Below are positions 8,942 to 18,046 of a DNA stretch of 64,000 nucleotides, in pieces. Positions within the stretch are counted from its first letter, which is position 1. Each line of letters opens with the position of its first letter. Source of the DNA: Clostridium cibarium (lineage in GTDB: Bacteria > Bacillota > Clostridia > Clostridiales > Clostridiaceae); contig NZ_JACSRA010000007.1 in assembly GCF_014836335.1 (NCBI RefSeq), positions 88,105-152,104 on the forward strand, read 5' to 3'. Made by a program: the position numbers and the translations under genes. The notes under the pieces are model-generated. The model made no database searches, was not told where the DNA came from, and saw nothing but the letters and a program-made list of their open reading frames with translations.

Positions 8942-9379
8942 ATGAGTAACAATGAGAATGTTATACATGAAATGAATAAGTTTTTAAAGGGAATTCATAT
9001 GGGTGGAACCACATTTAAAGATTATTTGGAAAAAGCTAAAACACTCAAGTTAAAGCAAGAATTAGTTGAAATAATAGAGTCATTTAAACGTCATGAAGAA
9101 GCTATAACAAAGAGAGTAAATCAGTTAGGTGGTAATGCTTCTGATAGTGTTGGATTGATGGGAATGATGGGTGAGTTTTTTGAAAAAGTTAAACTAATGC
9201 CAGTAGAAACTGATGAGGAAGTTGTAGAACATGCTATTAATGCAATGAATATGGGAATTAAAAATGGAAATAAATTCATAGATGAACATAAAGATTTAGA
9301 AGAAAGTTTGTTAAAAGAAGTTAAGGCAGTTGTTGATGATTATGATGGGCATTTAATAAAATTAAAAAAACTTCTTTGA
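8942..9379 (+). CDS. DUF2383-type (PA2169-like) four-helix protein
   Basis: A 145-residue, all-helical, Glu/Lys-rich soluble protein. The IHMGGTTFKDYLEKA start, the ESFKRHEEAI segment and repeated charged helices resemble the DUF2383/PA2169 ferritin-like family. In spore formers such proteins are sometimes found in spore or stress regulons; the function is unknown. The ATG at 8942 follows AGAGGTG with about 6 bases of spacing; the GTG at 8933 lies within that ribosome site. A clear terminator follows, so it is monocistronic. Confidence 0.65.
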   Translation: MSNNENVIHEMNKFLKGIHMGGTTFKDYLEKAKTLKLKQELVEIIESFKRHEEAITKRVNQLGGNASDSVGLMGMMGEFFEKVKLMPVETDEEVVEHAINAMNMGIKNGNKFIDEHKDLEESLLKEVKAVVDDYDGHLIKLKKLL

Positions 9380-9386
9380 TTTATTA

Positions 9387-9413
9387 GAAAGCTCCAATGG
9401 AGTTTTCTTTTTT
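9387..9413 (+). terminator. Intrinsic terminator after the DUF2383-type gene
   Basis: A 9-bp stem (9387-9395 with 9399-9407, one G-U pair) with a 3-base loop, followed by T6. Confidence 0.85.
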
Positions 9414-9501
9414 ATATTGAAAAACAAAAAAATAAGTTTGTTCCTTATTAATATAAAGAAGTATAATAATTATGTAAAAAGTTGAGAAATGGAGTGATTT
9501 T

Positions 9502-10299
9502 ATGGCAAATAAGTATAAGATATTTGATAGTCATGCTCATTATGATGATGGAGCATTTGACATAGATAGAGATGAGCTGATTGAAAATCTAAATGAAGCT
9601 GGAGTAATAGGTATATTAAATTGTTCTTCAAGCTACGAAAGTATAAGAAAAACTTGTGAAATTATTAACAAGTGGAGTTTTATTTATGGAGCTGTAGGTA
9701 TACATCCAGAAAATGCAAATGAATTAACGGGAAATAGATTAGAAGAAATTAAGGATATAATAAAAAGTAATCCTAAAGTTATAGCAGTAGGAGAGATAGG
9801 ATTAGATTACTACTGGGAGGAAAATCCACCAAGGGATGTACAGAAAGAAGTGTTTAGGAAACACATGATTATAGCTAAGGAATTAAATTTACCTGTTATT
9901 ATTCATGATAGAGATGCACATAAAGATACTTTAAGCATAATGAAGGAGTTCCCAGAAGTGAAAGGCATAGTTCATTGCTTTTCAGGGAGTGTAGAATTTG
10001 CTAGAGAATGTTTAAAATTAGGCTATTATATTGGAGTTACTGGAGTTGTAACTTTTAAGAATGCTAAGAAGTTAGTTGAAGTAATTAAAGAAGTGCCGGT
10101 TGATCGATTATTAGTAGAAACAGATTGTCCATATATGGCTCCAGAGCCTAATAGAGGTAAAAGGAACAAATCAGATTATATTGAGTATATAATAGAACGA
10201 ATTGCCTTAATCAAGGAAATTGATCCTAAACAATTAAATTTGAGAGTTAACGAAAACTTTTATAGGTTGATGAAATTGGAAAAATATAGTAAAATGTAG
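9502..10299 (+). CDS. tatD: TatD family metal-dependent deoxyribonuclease
   Basis: A 265-residue TIM-barrel metallohydrolase. The N-terminal HxH motif (DSHAHYDD), GEIGLDYY, the PVIIHDRDAH histidines, GIVHCFSG and the late ETDCPYMAPEP aspartate are all present. TatD proteins act as 3'-5' exonucleases on DNA and RNA in the cytosol. GGAGTGAT precedes the ATG. The order metG, tatD, G5/3D protein, rnmV, ksgA is the same as in B. subtilis (metS-yabD-yabE-rnmV-ksgA), which supports the assignment. Confidence 0.95.
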   Translation: MANKYKIFDSHAHYDDGAFDIDRDELIENLNEAGVIGILNCSSSYESIRKTCEIINKWSFIYGAVGIHPENANELTGNRLEEIKDIIKSNPKVIAVGEIGLDYYWEENPPRDVQKEVFRKHMIIAKELNLPVIIHDRDAHKDTLSIMKEFPEVKGIVHCFSGSVEFARECLKLGYYIGVTGVVTFKNAKKLVEVIKEVPVDRLLVETDCPYMAPEPNRGKRNKSDYIEYIIERIALIKEIDPKQLNLRVNENFYRLMKLEKYSKM

Positions 10300-10484
10300 T
10301 TTGTACAGCGAATAAAAATTTAATATGTGGGAATAATAGGAATGTGGGACTTATTATATTTTTAGAGATCTTCACCAATTAGTACCTAGATGAATTGAGA
10401 ATATTAGCTATTATAAATATTATTTATTTTTTTATGCATAATGTGCATTTTATTACAATTCATCATATGCAAGAGTATAGAAAT

Positions 10485-10514
10485 TTGACAAATTAGTAAT
10501 TTCTAATATATAAT
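10485..10514 (+). promoter_or_regulatory. Sigma-A type promoter of the G5/3D protein gene
   Basis: TTGACA (10485-10490) and TATAAT (10509-10514) with an 18-base spacer, 33 bases before the start codon. Confidence 0.75.
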
Positions 10515-10547
10515 GCAAAAGACGCTCTTGCCAAAGGAGGGGAATAA

Positions 10548-11594
10548 ATGGTAGAAAAATTCAGGGAATACTTGAAGAGAAGTTTTTCTAACGGTCCGAA
10601 GGCAAAGATAATGTTGGGACTAATAATTTGTATAGCGTGTATAGTCACGATTTTAGTCTCTATGAGGAAGACAGTTAATATAAGTATAGACGGAAAAGAC
10701 GAAACAATTATCACATATAAAGGGACTGTTAAAGATGTGTTGCAAGAAAGAGGCTACGAAATAGTAGAAAAAGATAAAGTGCAACCATCCTTAGAATCCA
10801 ATATTACGAATGATGAAACAATATCGATTAAGAAAGCTGTACCAGTTAAGGTTGTTATAGCAGGTGAAGAGCGAAATATATTAACAGCCGAAAACACAAT
10901 AGAGGACATGCTACTTGCAGAAGCAGATAATCTTGCAGAAGATGGGATATACTATAAAGATACAGATATAGTTAGTCCAAGCAAAGATACTGAAATTGCA
11001 CCAGATATGGACATTCAAGTAGTTAATGTTAAAGAAGAAGAAGTACAGGATATGGAGGATATACCATTCGATACGGAACAAACTATTGATTATAATAAAA
11101 TTAATACCTATAGAGAGGTAACTAAAGCTGGAGAAACTGGTAAGAAAGCAGTTACTTATAAAGTTGTTAAACATAATGATGAAGTTATTGCTAAATTAAG
11201 AGTTAGTGAAACTCCAGTAAAAGACCCACAAACAGAGCATGTTACAGTTGGTGGTGCAATTCAAAAAACAAGTAGAAGTGGAGAAACTTATCTATCGAAA
11301 AAAACTTTGTATATGGAAGCTACAGCTTATTCTGGTGGTGGAAGAACTGCTACAGGAAGAACGGTAACTTATAATCCTGATGGTATAAGTACAATTGCTG
11401 TAGATCCAAGAGTAATACCTCTTGGAAGTTTAGTAGAAGTAAGTGGATATGGGCTAGCGATTGCATCGGATACAGGTGGTGTAATTAAAGGGGACATTAT
11501 TGATGTTTACTTTGATTCAAACGGTGAATGTACAAGCTGGGGAAGAAAGTATAATGTTGAAGTTAACATAAAAGCATACCCAGGCGAATGGTAG
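10548..11594 (+). CDS. DUF348/G5/3D domain cell-wall protein (YabE-like)
   Basis: A 348-residue envelope protein. Residues ~18-42 form an uncleaved signal or membrane anchor. Two DUF348 repeats follow (TVNISIDGKDETIITYKG.., PVKVVIAGEERNILTAENT..), then a G5 domain (about 165-235) and a C-terminal 3D domain (about 262-348). The 3D domain carries the Asp residues AVDPRVIPLG, ASDTGG and DVYFDS. The 3D fold is the lytic transglycosylase-like barrel of Rpf/MltA-type enzymes, so peptidoglycan cleavage outside the membrane is the likely role. GGAGG precedes the ATG. It has its own promoter and terminator. Confidence 0.9.
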   Translation: MVEKFREYLKRSFSNGPKAKIMLGLIICIACIVTILVSMRKTVNISIDGKDETIITYKGTVKDVLQERGYEIVEKDKVQPSLESNITNDETISIKKAVPVKVVIAGEERNILTAENTIEDMLLAEADNLAEDGIYYKDTDIVSPSKDTEIAPDMDIQVVNVKEEEVQDMEDIPFDTEQTIDYNKINTYREVTKAGETGKKAVTYKVVKHNDEVIAKLRVSETPVKDPQTEHVTVGGAIQKTSRSGETYLSKKTLYMEATAYSGGGRTATGRTVTYNPDGISTIAVDPRVIPLGSLVEVSGYGLAIASDTGGVIKGDIIDVYFDSNGECTSWGRKYNVEVNIKAYPGEW

Positions 11595-11603
11595 AAAATG
11601 ATT

Positions 11604-11636
11604 AAGAACTGTCTCGAAATATGAGACAGTTCTTTT
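11604..11636 (+). terminator. Intrinsic terminator after the G5/3D protein gene
   Basis: A perfect 12-bp stem (11604-11615 with 11623-11634) around a 7-base loop, followed by a T-rich stretch. Confidence 0.85.
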
Positions 11637-11703
11637 ATTTATTTGACATTATACAGTTATATAGGTAAATTAAGAATATATTAAAATGGAAGGAAGAATT
11701 ATT

Positions 11704-12255
11704 TTGATTAAAGAAGTGATAGTAGTAGAAGGTAGGGATGACATAACAGCTGTAAAAAAAGCAGTTGATGCAGAAATTATAGCTACTAGTGGATTTGGTA
11801 TAAATGCTAAGATTATAGATAGAATAAAAGAAGCACAAAAAAGGAAAGGTGTTATAGTCTTAACGGATCCTGATTTTGCTGGAGAGAAAATAAGAAGCAT
11901 AATAGCAAAAAGAGTAAAGGGTGTAAAGCATGCATATATAGCGCAAGAAGATGGGCTAAAAGATGGAGATATAGGAGTTGAAAATGCAACACCTGAGGTT
12001 ATACTAAAGGCTTTGGAAGGAGCAAAAGTAACTTTAGAAGAGAAAAGTGAAAATTTTACTATGGACGATATGTTTTATTGTAAACTAACAGGGCAAGCAG
12101 ATTCGAAAAAAAGACGAATAATACTAGGCAAGGAACTAGGGATTGGATACGGAAATGCTAATCAGATGTTATCAAGATTAAATAACTATGGTATTACAGA
12201 AGAGGAATTTGTAAAGGCTATAAATAAAATAAAAGAGGAATTAGGAGATAGCTAA
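11704..12255 (+). CDS. rnmV: Ribonuclease M5
   Basis: Matures 5S rRNA by cleaving its precursor. The N-terminal Toprim domain shows the glutamate motif VEGRDD and the DPDFAG acidic motif; the C-terminal part carries the DUF4093-like region. I choose the TTG at 11704: it lies 7 bases after GGAAGGAAG and gives the family N-terminus ([12 protein letters not shown]). The ATG at 11686 lacks a ribosome site. The protein is 183 residues. Its stop codon overlaps the rsmA start by one base, so translation is probably coupled. Confidence 0.9.
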   Translation: MIKEVIVVEGRDDITAVKKAVDAEIIATSGFGINAKIIDRIKEAQKRKGVIVLTDPDFAGEKIRSIIAKRVKGVKHAYIAQEDGLKDGDIGVENATPEVILKALEGAKVTLEEKSENFTMDDMFYCKLTGQADSKKRRIILGKELGIGYGNANQMLSRLNNYGITEEEFVKAINKIKEELGDS

Positions 12256-13097
12256 TGGATATAAAAGATTATAAGACACAAGAGCTAGTAAAGAAATATA
12301 ATTTTAAATTTTCAAAGAGTTTAGGACAAAATTTTTTAATAGATGATTCAGTGCTAAATGATATTGTAGATGGTGCAGATGTTCAGGAAGATGATTTAGT
12401 AATAGAAATAGGACCGGGAGTAGGATCTTTGACAGCTCAGCTTATAGATAAAGCTAAGAAGGTGGTATCTATAGAACTAGATAATGATCTTATTCCTATA
12501 TTAGAAACAGAACTTGGTCAGTATGAGAATTTCTCATTAATACATAATGACGCGTTAAAGGTGGATTTTAATGAAATTATTGGAGAAGAAAATAGTGTTA
12601 AGTTAGTAGCAAATCTTCCTTATTACGTTACAACTCCTATTATTGTAAGACTACTTAAAGAGGGATATAAATTTAAATCTCTTACTATAATGATACAAAA
12701 GGAAGTTGCAGAGAGAATAGATGCTGAGCCAAATTGTAAGGAATATGGCTCTTTATCACTATTGGTTCAATATTATTGTAATACTAGAATAATAAGAACT
12801 GTAACACCTAGTTGTTTTATTCCTAGGCCTAAGGTTGATTCTATAGTAATTAGATTAGATAGATTAGATGAGCCGAAGGTGAAAGTTAAAGATGAAAATT
12901 TGATGTTTGAAATAATAAGAAATGCTTTTAATATGAGAAGAAAAACTCTTTGGAATGGAACAAAGTTTATAGGTATGCCAAAAGAGAAGCTTTTAGAAGC
13001 TTATGAGAAAGCAGGAATTGACCCAAAAAGAAGAGGAGAAACATTAAGTTTACAAGAGTTTGCAACGTTATCAGATTGTGTTAGTGAATTAAGATAG
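12255..13097 (+). CDS. rsmA: 16S rRNA dimethyladenosine transferase
   Basis: Dimethylates the two adjacent adenines in the 3' hairpin of 16S rRNA (the KsgA reaction). The SAM-binding motif [10 protein letters not shown], the acidic SIELD motif and the catalytic NLPYY motif are present. The 280-residue length is normal. It is translationally coupled to rnmV through a TAATG overlap. Confidence 0.96.
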   Translation: MDIKDYKTQELVKKYNFKFSKSLGQNFLIDDSVLNDIVDGADVQEDDLVIEIGPGVGSLTAQLIDKAKKVVSIELDNDLIPILETELGQYENFSLIHNDALKVDFNEIIGEENSVKLVANLPYYVTTPIIVRLLKEGYKFKSLTIMIQKEVAERIDAEPNCKEYGSLSLLVQYYCNTRIIRTVTPSCFIPRPKVDSIVIRLDRLDEPKVKVKDENLMFEIIRNAFNMRRKTLWNGTKFIGMPKEKLLEAYEKAGIDPKRRGETLSLQEFATLSDCVSELR

Positions 13098-13162
13098 AAA
13101 ATAGCATAATTATTAGTACTTCGCATATAATGTATTGAAATAATTTATGTGGAGGAATAGGC

Positions 13163-14551
13163 TTGGCACATAATAAATTGTATAGAAATTTTATAATTTT
13201 ACAGGAGGATGAAAAAAGCCATGGTATTTCAGGGGAAAAGCCTCTATCGGGATATGCAAAAATAGAAGCAAAGAGCGACAAGTGCAAAATATCATTTTAT
13301 GCTCAAAATTTAAATAAAGATGATAAATACACCATAGTACTTATTTGCTACAAGAAAGATATGAAACAGATAGTAGACTTAGGCTCCTTGGAAGTAACAG
13401 ACGTAGGTAAAGGAGAGGCTTGTAAGGAATACTATATAAATAACATAGCAGGCTTGGATTTTTCTTATGAAAAGATATCAGGAGCTGCAATATGTAAATA
13501 CAAAGATGGTGAATTATCATTTTTAATGTATGGCTTTATGAATGGAGAAAACATAAAGGATGGCTGGAAAAAGTGTAAAGTGATAAAATACGCAGATAAA
13601 GAAGATAAAACCTTTAAGAAAGATTTCAAGAAGATAGAGAAGAACTTTGATGATAAGGGTTTGAATAAAGTAGAAGATCATCATGTTGAATACCATAAGG
13701 CTGAATATGATGATAAACATGGAAAAGATTTAGAAAAACATCATAAAGAAAATAATGATGCTTACAAAGAAGATAAATGTGAGGATGAACATAAGGACTA
13801 TCATAAAGAGAAACATGAAGATTATCATGATAAAAAAGAAGAATATGAAGGTGGTAAAGAAGAGCATCATAGTGAAAAATATAAAGATTTAAATATAGAT
13901 GAAGATAAAGATTATCATGAAGAAGAGCATCATGAACATCACCATGAGGAACATCATGATGAAGAAAATAAGTATAAACATAGTTGCAAAGAAGAAAATG
14001 ATTATTATGATGATGAAGGTTATGGGGCTGTCGGAGAAAAATGTAGTAACATAATGGAAAAAGAATCAAAGTTTGATCAGTATGAGAAAAGTATTGAAAA
14101 GACTAAGAATAGAGAAACTATTTCAGATAAATTTGAGTTAAGTGGAGACATGGGAAAATTCTTCAATGAAATTGTTAATGGATTTGAAGAATATAGAAGT
14201 AAAGCTAATGATATAAAATATTGTAAGTGGTACAAGGTTAATGTAAATAGTTTAGATGATATGTGCAATATAAATAATTATAATAAGTATACAGTAGCTT
14301 ATTATCCTATGTTGAATTATTACCCTTATATAAAGAAATATGGTTATTTTATGCTTGGGTATAAATGTGATTCTAAAGGTAATTTAAAGTATATAGTTTA
14401 TGGCGTTCCAGGAAAGAAAGATGAGGATGAACAACCTTATGCAGGAAAGACAGGTTTTGTTACTTGGATGGAACTGGATAGTGGAAACGAAGGTTGTTGG
14501 TTAATGTTTTATGATTTTAGAAACTCAACAATAGTAGTGCCAATGAAGTAA
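13163..14551 (+). CDS. Two-domain protein with a His/Asp/Glu/Lys-rich linker
   Basis: Not recognised with certainty. The 462 residues divide into three parts. An N-terminal globular domain (about 1-155) has a beta-rich pattern and GYAKIEAK/SFYAQNL motifs. A very hydrophilic linker (about 160-320) is packed with His, Lys, Asp and Glu (HHEEHHDEEN and similar). A C-terminal globular domain (about 330-462) is rich in Tyr and Trp. No signal peptide is seen. The start is TTG at 13163, 7 bases after GGAGGAA. A clostridial spore or surface protein is possible because of the neighbours, and the His-rich linker could bind metal; both are inference. Confidence 0.55.
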   Translation: MAHNKLYRNFIILQEDEKSHGISGEKPLSGYAKIEAKSDKCKISFYAQNLNKDDKYTIVLICYKKDMKQIVDLGSLEVTDVGKGEACKEYYINNIAGLDFSYEKISGAAICKYKDGELSFLMYGFMNGENIKDGWKKCKVIKYADKEDKTFKKDFKKIEKNFDDKGLNKVEDHHVEYHKAEYDDKHGKDLEKHHKENNDAYKEDKCEDEHKDYHKEKHEDYHDKKEEYEGGKEEHHSEKYKDLNIDEDKDYHEEEHHEHHHEEHHDEENKYKHSCKEENDYYDDEGYGAVGEKCSNIMEKESKFDQYEKSIEKTKNRETISDKFELSGDMGKFFNEIVNGFEEYRSKANDIKYCKWYKVNVNSLDDMCNINNYNKYTVAYYPMLNYYPYIKKYGYFMLGYKCDSKGNLKYIVYGVPGKKDEDEQPYAGKTGFVTWMELDSGNEGCWLMFYDFRNSTIVVPMK

Positions 14552-14561
14552 GGTAAGGTTT

Positions 14562-15119
14562 ATGAATAAAAAACAATTAACTATGACTTTAATATTAGGA
14601 GCGCTTATGCTTCTTTTAATATTTACCCAGAGATTTTTTGATAATAACTTTAAGAAAGTAGCATTAACGAATAGCAATATGGGGGAATTAAAGGAATATT
14701 CAATGGTTAATGGGCAATTTGCTTATTCTATACCCAGCAAGTGGAGTTTAAAAGATATAAATTCAGATGACTATGATGTCTTTAAGGCAGAATTTAAAGG
14801 TAATGATATAATGGGATATATCGAATTAATTAACAATAATGATGATGTAGTTTCAGTGGCACAAAAAGATTTAGATAACTTGATACTTTCTCATGATAAG
14901 GAGAAAATAGATAGATATAAGTCAGGCAAAAGAAATTGCATAAAAGTTATTTATAAGACTAAGATAAAAAATGGATATACATTTGTTAATATAAATTATT
15001 ATATTCCTTTAAATGAAGGCAAGATAGGTAAAGTTACTTTTATTGTTAAAGAAGATTCTTATAAGGATGATATGTCTGTGGTTTTCAATTCTATTGTAGA
15101 TAATTATATATGCAAATAA
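14562..15119 (+). CDS. Membrane-anchored extracellular protein, PsbP-like fold possible
   Basis: A 185-residue protein with one N-terminal membrane segment (residues ~6-24) and a ~150-residue extracellular domain. The FAYSIPSKWSLKDIN segment and the closing SIVDNY helix resemble clostridial PsbP-related surface proteins, but the match is weak. It begins 11 bases after the preceding gene, so the two are probably co-transcribed. Function unknown. Confidence 0.5.
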   Translation: MNKKQLTMTLILGALMLLLIFTQRFFDNNFKKVALTNSNMGELKEYSMVNGQFAYSIPSKWSLKDINSDDYDVFKAEFKGNDIMGYIELINNNDDVVSVAQKDLDNLILSHDKEKIDRYKSGKRNCIKVIYKTKIKNGYTFVNINYYIPLNEGKIGKVTFIVKEDSYKDDMSVVFNSIVDNYICK

Positions 15120-15163
15120 GAGTTTGCCATTAGTTCATTAAAGTATTATAATTTATATGTATA

Positions 15164-15191
15164 TTAGGGGAAGCTAATAAGCTTCTCCTAA
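15164..15191 (+). terminator. Hairpin after the membrane protein gene, probable terminator
   Basis: A 12-bp stem (15164-15175 with 15180-15191, one G-U pair) with an AATA loop. The following bases are only moderately T-rich, so termination may be partial. Confidence 0.5.
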
Positions 15192-15228
15192 TTAATTATA
15201 TAAGTTATTATGAAGGAGAGTATTACAA

Positions 15229-16065
15229 TTGAAGAAAAATAAATTCTTAATTATAGGATTAATAATTATTATTATAACAACTTCTCTTTCGGGATGTAGT
15301 TTAATAGACAAAGGTTTGGAAAAATTAAATTTTAAAAATAGTGACTTTGAATATATACATCAAAGTAAGGTAGATAAAATAGTTATTCAGAGTGCGCGAG
15401 ATTCAGGATTTAAATTTGTTATAACTGATAATAATGCTATTAATGATATATACAATATATTAAGTAAAGGTAAAGTAAAAAGTGAGAAGACTTCTTTAGA
15501 TCCAGATTATAATTTTGAAGTCTACATGGGAGACGAAGTAAAATCATATAAATATGCTGTAAGTGTTGATGAAAGAGGCGTAGGAAATTTTTATGATGAT
15601 AATACTGCATATTTAATTTCGAAAGATTTAGATGATACTATCATGCAGAATTTATCTACAACAAGAAAACCTAGAGATTTTGAGGATATATATTATAATA
15701 GTATATTACAAGTAATTAACAAGAAAAAAGATGAGTTGACATCATCGGATAATAAAGTTGGAGTTAATATAAGTGGAGATGTAGATTGTTTAAAATATAT
15801 GTTTTCCGTAGATCTTAAGAATTTTGAGAAAAATTTAAATAAAGCAGTACCAGGAATTAAACTTATTAATAATGATATATCTGATTTTGATACTGTTATT
15901 ACAGTAAAAAATAGAGGATATAGTAGTAAAGTATTTAAAACAAGTATAGTTGTAGATAATAAGAAAGCTAAGAGTTATGAAACTTATTATGTTCAAGGAG
16001 CTTATGAATATAAGAATTGGAAAATAACTGTGAGTGAACCAAATGAAAAGCCAAAGAGTTGGTAG
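15229..16065 (+). CDS. Lipoprotein of unknown function
   Basis: A 278-residue lipoprotein: a KKNK start, a long Ile-rich hydrophobic segment and the lipobox LSGC with the lipidated cysteine at residue 23. The ~255-residue exterior domain has alternating beta and charged segments. Its first half (VDKIVIQSARDSGFKFVITD) looks like the YhfM/DUF5301-type fold seen in Firmicutes lipoproteins, but I am not sure. The start is TTG at 15229, 8 bases after AAGGAGAG. Its 3' end lies 17 bases before the Mrp gene. Confidence 0.6.
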   Translation: MKKNKFLIIGLIIIIITTSLSGCSLIDKGLEKLNFKNSDFEYIHQSKVDKIVIQSARDSGFKFVITDNNAINDIYNILSKGKVKSEKTSLDPDYNFEVYMGDEVKSYKYAVSVDERGVGNFYDDNTAYLISKDLDDTIMQNLSTTRKPRDFEDIYYNSILQVINKKKDELTSSDNKVGVNISGDVDCLKYMFSVDLKNFEKNLNKAVPGIKLINNDISDFDTVITVKNRGYSSKVFKTSIVVDNKKAKSYETYYVQGAYEYKNWKITVSEPNEKPKSW

Positions 16066-16082
16066 AGATTAAGGAGGACAAA

Positions 16083-16925
16083 ATGGGAAGTTGTGATAAT
16101 TGTGCTAGCAAGGAGCAATGTGCTTCAAAGGGAATTACATCATGTGAAACTTCAATTAAGGTATTACCTAAGTATGGGAATATAAAAAATGTAATTGGAG
16201 TGATTAGTGGTAAAGGTGGAGTGGGAAAATCTACAATAACAGGGATAATGGCTACGATGTTAAGAAAAAGAGGTTACACTGTTGGGGTTTTGGATGCAGA
16301 TATTACAGGTCCTTCTATGCCTAGATTTTTTGGAATTAACAATCAAAGAGCACAGATAACACCTATAAATGAAAATGCTGTGAAGTTTTCACCGGTAGAG
16401 ACTAAAAGTGGAATAAAAGTTATGTCTATGAATTTAATTACACAGGTAGAGGATCAACCAGTTATATGGAGAGGGCCGGTAATCACTGGAGTACTAAATC
16501 AAATGTATATAGATACTGAATGGGGAGAATTAGACTACTTATTAATAGATATGCCACCAGGGACAGGAGATATTGCTTTAACTGTTATGCAAGATTTCCC
16601 TATAAAAGAATTGGTGATAGTATCTACGCCTCAAAGTATGGTATCTATGATAGTTAAAAAAGTTGTTATAATGGCAGAAAAAGTTGGAATAAAAATAAGA
16701 GGGGTAGTAGAAAATATGTCTTACATAGTGTGTACTGGCTGCGAGAAGAAGGTGCATGTATTTAGTAAGAAATCAGCAGAAGAACATGCTGATTATCTAG
16801 GAATTCCTTTAATAGGGGAATTACCTATTGATTTAGAATTTACAGAAGCTTTAGAAGAAGGCAAAGCTGAAGAGTATGTATTAAGTAATTCTTTATATTC
16901 ATTAATCTTTGAAGGGCTATATTAA
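16083..16925 (+). CDS. Mrp/NBP35-type P-loop Fe-S carrier ATPase
   Basis: A cytosolic ATPase that assembles or transfers iron-sulfur clusters. The deviant Walker A is GKGGVGKST, the switch region is DADITGPSMP and the Walker B region is DYLLIDMPPGTGD. A late CTGC pair (in SYIVCTGCEKK) is the CxxC that holds the bridging 4Fe-4S cluster in the dimer. An extra N-terminal Cys-rich tail (CDNCASKEQC) resembles the NBP35 extension. The ATG at 16083 follows AAGGAGG with good spacing; the TTG at 16059 is upstream of that site. The next gene is a ferredoxin, which fits Fe-S metabolism. Confidence 0.9.
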   Translation: MGSCDNCASKEQCASKGITSCETSIKVLPKYGNIKNVIGVISGKGGVGKSTITGIMATMLRKRGYTVGVLDADITGPSMPRFFGINNQRAQITPINENAVKFSPVETKSGIKVMSMNLITQVEDQPVIWRGPVITGVLNQMYIDTEWGELDYLLIDMPPGTGDIALTVMQDFPIKELVIVSTPQSMVSMIVKKVVIMAEKVGIKIRGVVENMSYIVCTGCEKKVHVFSKKSAEEHADYLGIPLIGELPIDLEFTEALEEGKAEEYVLSNSLYSLIFEGLY

Positions 16926-16987
16926 TAATTTTCATTTCTTTGGAGATAATACTTTATGAAAGTATTCTAAAGGAAGGGGAATTAAAT

Positions 16988-17176
16988 ATGAAAGCAAAAG
17001 TAGATCAAGAAGCTTGCGTTGGATGTGGATTATGTCCATCAATATGTGAAGAGGTATTTCAATTGGGGGATGATGGAAAAGCACACGCAATTGTTGATAC
17101 AGTTCCAGCAAATGTTGAAGATGCAGCTAAAGATGCAGAATCTAGTTGCCCTGTTGATGCTATAGAATGTGAATAA
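16988..17176 (+). CDS. Ferredoxin, single 4Fe-4S type
   Basis: A 62-residue electron carrier. The cluster ligands are CVGCGLC...C near the N-terminus (C10, C13, C16, with C20 nearby) plus the CP motif close to the end (SSCPVDAIE). The pattern matches small single-cluster ferredoxins of the Thermotoga/Bacillus kind rather than the 2[4Fe-4S] clostridial type. The ATG at 16988 follows AGGAAGGGG by 8 bases. A strong terminator follows. Confidence 0.93.
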   Translation: MKAKVDQEACVGCGLCPSICEEVFQLGDDGKAHAIVDTVPANVEDAAKDAESSCPVDAIECE

Positions 17177-17177
17177 T

Positions 17178-17220
17178 GATATTAAAAAAGAACCTTTAAT
17201 AAAGGTTCTTTTTTAATATC
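17178..17220. terminator. Bidirectional terminator between ferredoxin and thiT
   Basis: A perfect 20-bp inverted repeat around a 3-base loop, with A6 on the left and T6 on the right, so it can end transcripts from both sides. It overlaps the thiT stop codon. Confidence 0.93.
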
Positions 17221-17884
17221 AAGCTTTTGCTTCTTTTAAAAATATATTTAATGGAAGTAAAGCGATTACTATAACACAGATTATTGCATCAGCAGCTACC
17301 ATTGGACCATTTACAACTGCAGAGTATATCCATGGGTGCATTCCGGCAGATAGAGCATCTGATGAGAAGAATACTACTCCTGATATAAAGTGACAAACAA
17401 ATTTTACGACAAACGCCATTATTGTGGCTGGAATAGGTTTATCTCTTAAATATCCTGCTAATCCTATTGCTAAAGATGGTAATGGATAATCAAATAAAAT
17501 TTGAACTGGATGAACAAAATATGGATCAAGGAATAAATTTAAAAGACCATATAAAAATCCAGTTAGCATCCCTATTTCAGGACCGTAAATAAAGGCAATT
17601 AATAAAATAGGAACCATTCCTCCAAGGGTGACGCTTCCACCCATAGGAAAGTGATATATTCTAAATACTTGTAGCACGCAAGCTAAAGCTAAAGCTATTC
17701 CTATACGGCTAATCATTTTAGCATCAAGTTTTACTTTTTTAAATCTAATTAAGGCAACAATAATTATTGCTAATCCGATTAATCCAATAAATAAACTTGG
17801 ATTATTAATAAGTGTTTGTGATTTATCAGAAAAACCAGTAAAATAGTTTCTTAGTCTATCCGACCAATCGCTTAAAAAATTCAT
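17219..17884 (-). CDS. thiT: Thiamine ECF transporter substrate-binding subunit ThiT
   Basis: A 221-residue integral membrane protein with six or more membrane segments. The FGPEIGMLTGFLYGLLNLFL-like helix pair and the PVQILFDYPL motif are typical of ThiT, the S component that binds thiamine and uses the shared ECF energising module (not encoded here). Expression is controlled by the TPP riboswitch directly upstream, which confirms the substrate class. The ATG follows AGGAGG, which is also the regulatory target of that riboswitch. Confidence 0.95.
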   Translation of the reverse strand: MNFLSDWSDRLRNYFTGFSDKSQTLINNPSLFIGLIGLAIIIVALIRFKKVKLDAKMISRIGIALALACVLQVFRIYHFPMGGSVTLGGMVPILLIAFIYGPEIGMLTGFLYGLLNLFLDPYFVHPVQILFDYPLPSLAIGLAGYLRDKPIPATIMAFVVKFVCHFISGVVFFSSDALSAGMHPWIYSAVVNGPMVAADAIICVIVIALLPLNIFLKEAKA

Positions 17885-17891
17885 AAAAAAA

Positions 17892-17915
17892 CCTCCTAGT
17901 AATTCTGCTAGAAGG
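17892..17915 (-). promoter_or_regulatory. Shine-Dalgarno-sequestering hairpin of thiT
   Basis: On the minus strand CCTTCTAG (17908-17915) pairs with CTAGGAGG (17892-17899), hiding the thiT ribosome site in an 8-bp stem. The overlapping CTAGCAG (17905-17911) can instead pair with CTGCTAG (18020-18026) at the 5' edge of the aptamer. The two pairings exclude each other. This is the expected switch for translational control; the mechanism is inferred. Confidence 0.65.
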
Positions 17916-17944
17916 CCTAAAGCTTAATAATATAATAATTATAA

Positions 17945-18027
17945 TTGCTTTCCTACGCTGGTATTAACCAGATCAGGTACAAGGGTTAACGATATACATT
18001 TCTCAGCCTTTAGGCACCCCTAGCAGA
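17945..18027 (-). promoter_or_regulatory. TPP (THI-box) riboswitch
   Basis: Read on the minus strand, the conserved blocks are GGGGTGCC, GGCTGAGA, ACCCTTGTACCTGATCTGG and TAATACCAGCGTAGG, in the right order and spacing for the thiamine pyrophosphate aptamer. The first stem can form from TGCT and AGCA at the two ends. It lies about 60 bases before the thiT start. Confidence 0.96.
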
Positions 18028-18046
18028 TATTTTCATTTCTGCTTTT

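Noticed and set aside
13626..14069. 147-residue His-rich minus-strand ORF
   Set aside because: It is the complement of the repetitive His/Asp/Glu linker of the plus-strand gene and has no ribosome site.
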